Of a stretch of 64,000 bases of DNA, positions 55,473 to 64,000 are shown piece after piece; positions within the stretch are counted from its first letter, which is position 1, and every line of letters starts with the position of its first letter. Location of the stretch: contig CM051029.1 of the NCBI GenBank assembly GCA_027627225.1, positions 1,180,001 through 1,244,000 of the forward strand. The letters run 5' to 3'. The DNA comes from Congeria kusceri (lineage: Eukaryota > Mollusca > Bivalvia > Myida > Dreissenidae). A model generated the notes under the pieces. It was not told the origin of the DNA, made no database searches, and worked only from the letters and a program-made list of their open reading frames with translations. Both the position numbers and the translations under genes were made by a program.

Positions 55473-55567
55473 CAATTATGTCGACAGCACGAAAATAGTC
55501 ATCTTGTCCACATAGATGATGGCGTAGAAAACAGTTTTGTTAAAAGACCGAATACGCATGTTCAAAG
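55473..55567 (+). pseudogene. Copy E C-type lectin exon (CRQHENSHLV)
   Basis: Acceptor TTTATAG, donor AAAG|GTAACA. Open frame, with the CTLD helix and strand pattern A..C...NSHLV.I....EN.F. Confidence 0.6.
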
Positions 55568-55798
55568 GTAACATTTAGTACAATTACGTTTTACTTGAAC
55601 AATAACGTTTACAAAGATACAATTTATAGTATTAATATAGATGTATATCATTACTTAGAGCTTTGTTTTCATTTAAACTCATTTAAACTCATACGGGCGT
55701 ATGAAAAAAATGACAAGAAAAAAAAAAGTGCATATATTTCAAAAAAATATATAAACGATATTTATATATACGTATAACGTTGGATAATATACATGTAG

Positions 55799-55886
55799 AT
55801 TATCAGTGGTGGATAGGAATAACAGATGAAGATATAGAGGGGGTCTGGAAATGGTTCGACACGGATGAGGTGGCAACGTTTACAGG
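55799..55886 (+). pseudogene. Copy E C-type lectin exon (WWIG...WKWF)
   Basis: Acceptor ATGTAG. The exon is the best-conserved CTLD piece in the window (WWIGITDEDIEGVWKWFD). The donor reads ACAG|GGTATT; an inserted G puts the GT out of the expected phase. Confidence 0.7.
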
Positions 55887-56337
55887 GTATTCATACTGCT
55901 CAAACGTCAGCTGTGCAACCGTGTGGCATGATTAAACAGTTCTTTACTCTTGAGAGAGCCCGTACAATTTAGAGGTTATACATGAAACCCTGGTGTAAAC
56001 AGCTGTCATAATATTCATGTATGACTCAGCTAGGAGTTCTTCTATGTGAAGTATCATTTGTTTATTAGTCGTACAACATTGCCGTACATGAACTTTACTG
56101 ATAATAACATATGAGCATAAACCTTTTCTGAATATGAGGTTAGAATGTTTAGGACAGGATATAAAACATTGTTATCGCGTGAATCTTCTTATCCAATTCG
56201 AAGATTGATATGGAAAATGACTTCTATTTGTGGGATGCTCCCAAGTCTTTTATTAAATTAAAGCCTTGTCGTGATAGTTAAAAGTGTCTCACTCGCTATT
56301 ATGTGAAATGTCGAGGCGGTGTATTTTTTCTTAATAG

Positions 56338-56486
56338 ACTTCATGCCTGGAGATACTGGTGACCACAATGCTGGGGACTGTACTGGGTTTCATTCTGGTT
56401 ATGGTTATCGCTGGGCAGATTTTCCACGCTCTGTAAAACCATGTACGACACTTTGTTATCCAAACACTGAGATTTATTTTGTATGA
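56338..56486 (+). pseudogene. Copy E C-type lectin last exon
   Basis: After TTAATAG: PGDTGDHNAGDCTGF, YGYRWADFP, ending VKPCTTLCYPNTEIYFV and TGA. N-A-G-D-C and W-x-D are the CTLD C-terminal landmarks. The exon may have been shifted downstream of WADFP. Confidence 0.55.
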
Positions 56487-56921
56487 ATGCTTGTTGTTCA
56501 TTTCTATATTTCTCTTGATAGAAAACATGAAGATTGGTCATTTCTATAGCTTTTTTATAGATAACATAAATATGGTTTTTCTTTAGTCGCGTGAGTTAAA
56601 TACATCAAGTACACGTAATGTCGTTCGGCTGATCTAGACACCAAGTTAGGAAGAGATCCACAGCGCTCCTTTTTTGTTATACCCGCATGTTCTTTGTAGG
56701 CTGGTCAACAGAAGAATTATTTTGAATTGTATTATGGTTTGGCCAATATTCAACGGTAAATAAAGACACCATGTTTAAACCCTTCATTTAAAAGGATAAC
56801 AAACCTAGATTAACCAAATTATAAACAAGAAATGTCTATAAAAAGAGAAAATTAATTAATATTGAGATGTCATTTTTTGCCCTAATTATAATACAAGAAT
56901 ACTAAGATGATCGGTTACTTG

Positions 56922-57025
56922 ACTTCTCGGACCCCAGATTGTACGGTCCCTACTAAGGAGACTTCTCGGACCCCAGAGTTTTCGGTCCCTCGTAAGGAGA
57001 ATTCTCGGACACTAGATTTTTCAGC
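56922..57025 (+). repeat. 39-bp tandem repeat, about 2.7 copies
   Basis: Units of the form ACTTCTCGGACCCCAGATTG, TACGGTCCCTACTAAGGAG, the third diverged and shortened. Confidence 0.8.
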
Positions 57026-57029
57026 CACC

Positions 57030-57880
57030 ATAGGACACGTATCGCCCCGAAATTAATTTTAGATAAACTCAATCATTATTCATATCTGTACCGTAAATAA
57101 ACCAATCATATATCGCCCCATGTTTACACCAGTGATCCATAACTCGTAATTTTTGCATTCCCTAAAATGAGAAAATGTGCCCAATTCTATTTTCATCCAA
57201 TTTTCCCGCTGCATAATTATTGCATCAAATCTAGGACAAAAGTGGAAGAACTGACATGGCTTTCCATTATGCCCCTTTTGTCCCTCTACCTTTATGGATT
57301 TAGAGTGTCCCTACAAGCAAAGTACCTCTATGTTCATCACACACTAGCGTTGAGCATACTGGCCGACACGACCATTCATTGACGATGCGTAAAATAATTA
57401 AAAATCATTTATTGTTGATGCTTCTTAGGGGACACGGCGATTGAGAAGTTATCGGTTGATAGCTGTACTGCAACAAACAGTTATCTGGCTCTCTGCAACC
57501 GTGTCTTCTGTTTTGTTGTGAAATTTAAAATAAATTATTTGCCAAAGTGTGCGTTTGCCTTACTTGATTATTTTATTTTGCATTATCGCCAACTTTATTT
57601 GAAATACAACACTTTATATATGTTCACAGGTTCCTGAATAAGAGGCATGAAAAACAGAAAAATAAGGGCGTATACCAAACCCATCAACTTGTTTTTGTAC
57701 TTAAGCTTCGGAATTTATTAAGAAATTATAGTATTTTCGTGCATTTCATCGATGTCGGGAAAATTACGCCTAATTTACATAAACGGCAAAGGCAGTTTAC
57801 TATGGTATTTTTCCGTTCTGGACAGCAACCTTAACTACTGTGAACAGACGCAAGAGACGGCTACAAACAAGATTCATAAC
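57030..57880. other. Stretch without a supported gene
   Basis: No recognised exon. A 71-codon frame at 57167-57382 lacks domain support. Confidence 0.35.
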
Positions 57881-57887
57881 ACACGGC

Positions 57888-58097
57888 TGAGAGGGTGATA
57901 TGAAATAATATCAATTCGAGAAATGCTAAATAAACGGAGGCTGTAGCCGAGGTTGAATGACTTTTCAAGGGTTGATATTATATAAATAACACATATCTGA
58001 GCGGATGATATGAACATATATCAACCCGAGAAATGTTATATATACACCTAGGCGGTAGCCGAGGTTGATATGCCGTTTCAAGGGTTGATAATATATT
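57888..58097 (+). repeat. Two diverged 110-bp units with inverted ends
   Basis: Units start TGAGnGGnTGATATGAA and end CAAGGGTTGATAnTATAT, sharing the GTAGCCGAGGTTGA core. ATATCAAC..GAG near the start and GGGTTGATAT at the end are inverted, suggesting a small fold-back or MITE-type element in tandem. Confidence 0.75.
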
Positions 58098-58273
58098 TCT
58101 TTCATCCATTTATTATTTATTTTATTATACCAAACAAACTGTATCATATTAAAAACGATTCTTTCAACACTATTGAATATAAAAGCAAACACGCGCAGTC
58201 TAATGACGTCATTGTGTTCGTTGTTGCAACGTCTGTTCGTGTGTTCCGTGATTCGAATGAGTATAACCATTTT

Positions 58274-59530
58274 AACTATACTAGATCTACATTAGTTAAA
58301 CATTGATGAATTTCATTCTGAACGCTTAATTTACATAATATATATAATTTTGCTAACATTGTATTGGCGCAATAACGATGCCGATTTTAACATTCTACAT
58401 TCTAATGACAATACGGAATCTATTATAGCACTGCGACATTACGGTTGGTATATGGACACAATATATAGAGCAGTCACGTGAGGTATACTTATATTACATA
58501 TAACTATACTAGATCTACATTAGTTAAACATTGATGAATTTCATTCTGAACGCTTAATTTACATAATATATATAATTTTGCTAACATTGTATTGGCGCAA
58601 TAACGATGCCGATTTTAACATTCTACATTCTAATGACAATACGGAATCTATTATAGCACTGCGACATTACGGTTGGTATATGGACACAATATATAGAGCA
58701 GTCACGTGAGGTATACTTATATTACATATAACTATACTAGATCTACATTAGTTAAACATTGATGAATTTCATTCTGAACGCTTAATTTACATAATATATA
58801 TAATTTTGCTAACATTGTATTGGCGCAATAACGATGCCGATTTTAACATTCTACATTCTAATGACAATACGGAATCTATTATAGCACTGCGACATTACGG
58901 TTGGTATATGGACACAATATATAGAGCAGTCACGTAAGGTATACTTATATTACATATAACTATACTAGATCTACATTAGTTAAACATTGATGGATGTCAT
59001 TCTGAACGCTTAATTTACATAATATATATAATTTTGCTAACATTGTATTGGCGCAATAACGATGCCGATTTTAACATTCTACATTCTAATGACAATACGG
59101 AATCTATTATAGCACTGCGACATTACGGTTGGTATATGGACACAATATATAGAGCAGTCACGTGAGGTATACTCTATTTTAGCACTGTGACATTACGGTT
59201 GGTATATGGACACAATATATAGAGCAGTCACGTGAGGTATACTTATATTACATATAACTATACTAGATCTACATTTGTTAAACATTGATGAATTTCATTC
59301 TGAACGCTTAATTTACATAATATATATAATTTTGCTAACATTGTATTGGCGCAATAACGATGCCGATTTTAACATTCTACATTCTAATGACAATACGGAA
59401 TCTATTATAGCACTGCGACATTACGGTTGGTATATGGACAATCTATTATAGCACTGCGACATTACGGTTGGTATATGGACACAATATATAGAGCAGTCAC
59501 GTAAGGTATACTTATATTACATATAACTAT
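58274..59530 (+). repeat. 228-bp tandem array, five near-identical units plus two partial duplications
   Basis: The word AACTATACTAGATCTAC recurs at intervals of exactly 228, 228 and 228 bp, then 298 bp. The 298-bp step is 228 plus a 70-bp internal duplication of the unit end (59171-59240). The last unit has another partial duplication near 59440. Differences between units are only a few substitutions, so the array is recent. Confidence 0.95.
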
Positions 59531-59869
59531 TTGCTTTGTTATTTGTGTTCTAGTTAGTTAAAACTATTTAAATAAGGGTATAATTGTTTTAATGTTTACT
59601 CACTATACTATAGTGAGTAAATAGTGATTCGGCTGGTGTTACTGTGTCGGATAAGACAGGATGTCAAATCAGACTTGACATATGAAAGTGTGTTGAACAT
59701 GTTAAAGAATTTGCTATTGATGTTGACGACACGTTATTACAATCGTGTGACATCTTACTTCGAGCTATGATTGTATATACCTGGTAAAGATTATTATATT
59801 GTATTTGCGTGCTACCACGTAATTTTAAATACTGTATATTGCAATGGTGCTCTTCAGCTTATAATACAG

Positions 59870-60012
59870 TTAACAATATACTTATTTTAATTCCACTACC
59901 AATTCAAACGGGTTGTGCGTCATATTACACGACGTGTAAAGTTGGATGCATTCCATTCAGAGACTCCTGCTACCTATTCCATATGCCAGCAATGCAATTT
60001 TCAACAGCTGAG
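59870..60012 (+). pseudogene. Copy F C-type lectin first exon
   Basis: Open frame ending TGCASYYTTCKVGCIPF, RDSCYLFHMPAMQFSTAE at GAG|GTAACG. F-x-xSCY and FSxAE are the N-terminal CTLD landmarks. The start at an ATACAG acceptor is tentative. Confidence 0.55.
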
Positions 60013-60670
60013 GTAACGCATTTTATTTCGCTTTAGGTTAGATAACAGTAATTCCAATTGCCATAGGGTCCCATTAAACACGGAAAACTGTTCATGCATT
60101 CTTCTAGCCTTTCCTTTATTTCAGATTGTGCGAGCCTGGTATCAATTTAAAGATGAAACCCTGTCCTCTTCCAAAAAATGCACTAAAACTATATGTCATG
60201 TTACTTCTAAGAAAATGCATCTCATCTGAATGCAGACACCGGAAGGAAACAGGTTTTCGGCATACTTCGACAAAAGCCCCATACTACTGTAACCCCCCCA
60301 CCCCACCCCCCAAAGTTCACCTTTTAAGTTAGACTGCAATGAAATGCAAAAATCTTCCAGACACGCATGTGATATAAGAAATAACCACAAAAGGCGTGCC
60401 CGAGATTGCTGCCAGAAGAGAAAAGGAACTCTTAAAGTAACAGGCACTATGACCACGGAGGTATACACAGTGATTTACTGGTATTGAACCTTTAATATTT
60501 AAATATTTAAACACAAAAGAGAACAATTAATGACAACAAAAAGTGATTGATAACATCGCTTTCACAAACGCTTTGTATTTGTTCATGTCGAAAGTAACAT
60601 ACACTCATTTGCGTGTGTTAAAAAATAAATAAATCGTTTAATTTCCTTTATAAATACTTCTTTTTTGCAG

Positions 60671-60765
60671 CAAATCTGTCGACAACAGGAACATATTCTT
60701 CTTGTTCATGTTAATGATAGCAAAGAAAACAGCTTTTTTTAAAAACCGAATACGAATGCTCAAAG
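60671..60765 (+). pseudogene. Copy F C-type lectin exon, frameshifted
   Basis: Acceptor TTTTGCAG, donor AAAG|GTGAAC. QICRQQEHILLVHVNDSKEN then SFF and TAA. A run of eight T likely gained a base relative to copy E. Confidence 0.55.
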
Positions 60766-61077
60766 GTGAACATTTGTCTAGGACGCATGTACTCTTGGAA
60801 GTGATGATGCATATAAAGTTTCATGGATTGTTAGTCATTAGTTCCTGAGATTAAACGCAGGAAATACCCAATTAACGGAAAACTTTAAATAAAGTTGCAG
60901 TTATATAAAAAAAAATCAGATCATTGTTTGTATGTGATAACATTCTGTTTTTAATGACAACGTGTAAATAAATAAATATGTATTCGTCAATATTATTTAA
61001 AACATATGTAACATAACGAACACAATTTTATTTATACGCCGAATGTAACGTACGTGTATTTAAACTATATATTCCGT

Positions 61078-61157
61078 TTGGTGGGTTGGAATAAAAGATG
61101 AAGATATAGAAGGTGTTTGGAAATGGTTCGTCACGAATGAGGTAACAACGTTTACAT
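61078..61157 (+). pseudogene. Copy F C-type lectin exon (WVGIKDEDIEG)
   Basis: WVGIKDEDIEGVWKWF then VTNEVTTFT, with a GT after ACAT giving the expected phase-1 exit. No AG acceptor is evident directly upstream. Confidence 0.6.
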
Positions 61158-61644
61158 GTTATACATGCTTATGAAATAGTAATTTACATACGTTACATGT
61201 CGGCTTGCCAGTTTGTACTCGTAACGTCACGATGTTGTTAAGAAAACTTATTTAAATAGCATCAACAAATAAATGTTGCCTGAGGTGCGTAAACTCACCT
61301 TGTAACGTTTTAGGTAAAAATGACGATTTACACGGATTCAACGCACGTTTGGTAATTGTTTATACTGGTATGAGTTATTAATGAAAATCAAACATCTTGA
61401 GTAATAAAACATTAATTTAAGTTGACATCCATTATGAATGACAATTAATTTGAAGAAGAATGGGGACAACTAAGCGTAAAGGTATGTTTAGCCGCTTCGG
61501 CAATATTCACAAAATGTACATATGGGACAATCGTCAACAGTTTAACGTTATAAACACGTTTATTTTTCAACTAATAGTTCATATATTACTTCCCTCACCA
61601 GTTTTTGCAAACCATTAGGCGTTAGCCAGTTATTATCATTATAG

Positions 61645-61775
61645 ACTTTCTACCAGGATAAGGCGGTGACCACAATACCGAGGACTGCGCTTATTTTCGA
61701 TATTCTGTTGACTTCCAATGGTTAGATGTTACGTGCAGTGTCGGTATTTCGATATTATATGAATCCAGGTATTAA
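61645..61775 (+). pseudogene. Copy F C-type lectin last exon, with TAA
   Basis: After ATTATAG: FLPG, TAA, GGDHNTEDCAYFRYSVDFQW, LDVTCSVGIS, ending at TAA 61773-61775. The EDC and W.D..C pattern is kept, so only the early stop spoils it. Confidence 0.55.
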
Positions 61776-61779
61776 CATA

Positions 61780-63055
61780 GATACGATGACATAATTTTTA
61801 GCTTTAAAAATAAATATAAGTTTTATGAATATATATCCTATTGTTGTAAGACTTTGGTTCACTCATAAGAACGCAAGGTTATGAATGTTTCATGCACGGC
61901 AAAAGACACCGATTTTAAATGTAGGCTGATTCAATCGCGTGTAAAGTATAACAATAACTGGTTCTAACAAAGCAATTAAAGGACACTGTTTGTCATTTCG
62001 TTATGAAAGAATTTAGGGTATGCTTAAGAAATTACATTTTTACAACATTTCTATATGTTGCTTTGCAGAGGACGTGGAACAGCAGAAACAGCAGAAGTAA
62101 TCGGATAAGTGTTGTAAAAATCGTTCATTATAAATATCACATATTTGTCTGTTTGGTTCTTTGATGGATACGTTTTCTCTACGTCAGTCCGTATACATGT
62201 CGCACTGTCCATTTTAATAATACATAAATGCACAATACCTGTATTACACAGACGCGCACGCGTACACAAACACGCACTCATGAAACGAAATTATTATCAA
62301 TACATCAGTACGGTGTTTGGATTGATTTTAAATATTAGAGAAAACAATGCAGGGTCAAATGCTCATTACAATCGGTTTGTTGAAGGTGATGTAATTAAAC
62401 TTAATGAAAAGGTCAAATACCCAATCCAATCATGTTTTATTTTCAGTACGTGCATGAACCTTTTCTAATAGGAAATTCATAAATATAGTGTACGTACACA
62501 TTTCAAAGACCCAGTGTCATATCGTGATCAGATTACTTAAAAAGACGTGTACAGTCTTTCAAGGCTTACGCCACCGATTTATACATCATCATGTAAACCG
62601 AATAAATATTAACAAACAATTTGTTTCCTTAGTGTATTTTCTACACTGCCGCAATACTTGCAGCTAAAAACAAAGTACGTATTAACTGGCTCCTACTATA
62701 CAGCCACTCCATAGTCTTAGAACGTATGCATCTACAAATGCAAAACCTGAAACGCTTGTTATATAAATGGTATTACATACTACTCGTATATACATGAAAT
62801 CACCCACAGGGTGCAGACCACCGTACTAAGACATAGATAATATATACTGAATAACTAACTATATTACATTCAAATGTGAACTTTATATGCATACTAATAT
62901 AACGTTCCAAATACTTAATCTAGTTTCCTAAGTTAAATCAATTATGTGAAAGGCAACTTGTTTAAACAATGACTTTCAATTCCGTTTACGTTAGATGCGT
63001 AATAAGGTAAATAGGCCAATGTATTGCATTAAATAAAATGCAGTGACAGTGATGG
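61780..63055. other. Stretch without a supported gene
   Basis: AT-rich, no domain or splice-bounded exon recognised. Confidence 0.4.
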
Positions 63056-63059
63056 AAGT

Positions 63060-63545
<486 letters not shown>

Positions 63546-63549
63546 TGCT

Positions 63550-64000
63550 GCTTACGTTTAAGCCATTCACTGCAAGTAAGGAAAGATATAGGATCAGAAA
63601 AGGTACAGGGTGCTGCTTAAATAGCTGTGGTCATTTTGATATGGAGATACATAATGTACGGTAAGCTTACATTTATACATGTATATTACTTGCGTCAGTG
63701 TTACGAAAACAACTTTCGTTGTCGGAATCAATAAACATACATTATGTTATATATGTGTGAACTGGTCAACAGGAACATATAGTTCGATGTTTATCTGATA
63801 TTTTCTATATTTTCTACACTTTTAAGTATCATCTTTTTGTTATATTAATACTTGATAATTTTTGAAAATGTTGCTTTGAAAGCAATTACATGTTACCATG
63901 CTTAAATGCTTAAGTTAGTTTTCTTCATGGTTTATTATATGAACAAAATAAACTATAAAATATTTATTTTTTATTTAATATTGGTTAAATATTATTCATA
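63550..64000. other. Window end, no gene seen
   Basis: AT-rich sequence with AATAAA-like words on the + strand near 63946, but no associated coding region is recognisable. Confidence 0.4.

Larger units (their letters stand above)
55473..56486 (+). pseudogene. C-type lectin-domain gene copy E, partial
   Basis: Three exons in order encode most of a C-type lectin domain. Exon 55473-55567 reads QLCRQHENSHLVHIDDGVEN then SFVKRPNTHVQ, with the C...HL.....EN pattern. Exon 55799-55886 reads YQWWIGITDEDIEGVWKWF then DTDEVATFT, the WIGL.D...EG.W.W element. Exon 56338-56486 reads FMPGDTGDHNAGDC, then YGYRWADFP, then a short end at TGA. The exon with the first cysteine pair (see copy F) is not found upstream. 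The donor after ATFT has an extra G, and the WADFP..C region reads WADFPRS where a Cys is expected, so this copy is probably not functional. Confidence 0.6.
59870..61775 (+). pseudogene. C-type lectin-domain gene copy F, degraded
   Basis: Four exon remnants in order: 59870-60012 (CKVGCIPFRDSCYLF, FSTAE), 60671-60765 (QICRQQEHILLVHV), about 61078-61157 (WVGIKDEDIEGVWKWF) and 61645-61775 (GGDHNTEDCAYFRYSVDFQW). Together they cover a whole C-type lectin domain and align with copy E. Lesions: a frameshift in the T-run of the second exon, no visible acceptor for the third, and an in-frame TAA just before GGDHN in the fourth. EPN/QPD-type sugar-binding triplets are not evident, though the fourth exon starts in that region. 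Confidence 0.6.

Overview
The window looks like nuclear DNA of an invertebrate animal, most likely a heterodont bivalve mollusc. It is AT-rich and intron-rich. Protein domains sit on short exons separated by GT..AG introns, and microsatellites, tandem arrays and dispersed repeats are abundant. Two of the dispersed repeats resemble ones I associate with Dreissena-type bivalve genomes, but the species call is inference from memory, not a search. No bacterial operon, CRISPR array, rRNA or convincing intact tRNA gene is visible.

The left two thirds (0.2-41 kb, + strand) is a tandem array of related cell-surface receptor genes. Copy A (0.2-10.9 kb, 5' end outside the window) has the order Ig exons, fibronectin type III (FN3), transmembrane (TM) segment, then tyrosine phosphatase (PTP) exons of domains D1 and D2. 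It is clearly broken by stops, frameshifts and lost splice sites. Copy B (13.1-16.3 kb) is a fossil of only the first four Ig exons. Copy C (22.0-30.8 kb) is the best gene: signal peptide plus Ig on exon 1, eight more Ig-like exons, FN3, TM, and a three-exon cytoplasmic tail with several YxxL tyrosine motifs, ending in a stop codon with a downstream AATAAA. Nearly every ectodomain exon is phase 1-1. Exon 5 carries a TGA at the invariant Ig tryptophan and exon 6 ends out of phase, so a normal full-length product is not encoded. Skipping those two adjacent exons gives an uninterrupted 954-residue reading frame. Module D (35.6-40.9 kb) is a receptor-PTP cytoplasmic half (juxtamembrane, D1, D2, terminal exon, AATAAA), also decayed. 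Copy A shows that the Ig-FN3-TM and PTP halves belong to one architecture, so C plus D may be one ancestral receptor-PTP locus in which a short tyrosine-motif tail lies between the TM and PTP parts.

Between B and C a small minus-strand gene end (19.5-20.0 kb) encodes a Ser/Thr-rich stalk and a TM helix.

The right third is mostly repeats: a ~165-bp satellite-like array (41.6-44.3 kb), a GAGT-type minisatellite (47.9-48.5 kb), a hairpin element (51.5 kb), a 36-bp repeat (53.0 kb), a nearly identical 228-bp array (58.3-59.5 kb) and a long AGT microsatellite (63.1-63.5 kb). Two degraded C-type lectin-domain genes (55.5-56.5 and 59.9-61.8 kb) lie among them. The stretches 44.3-47.9 and 48.5-51.4 kb show nothing I can support as genic.

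All exon boundaries come from reading splice consensus, phase and comparison between the copies inside this window. No transcript or database evidence was available.
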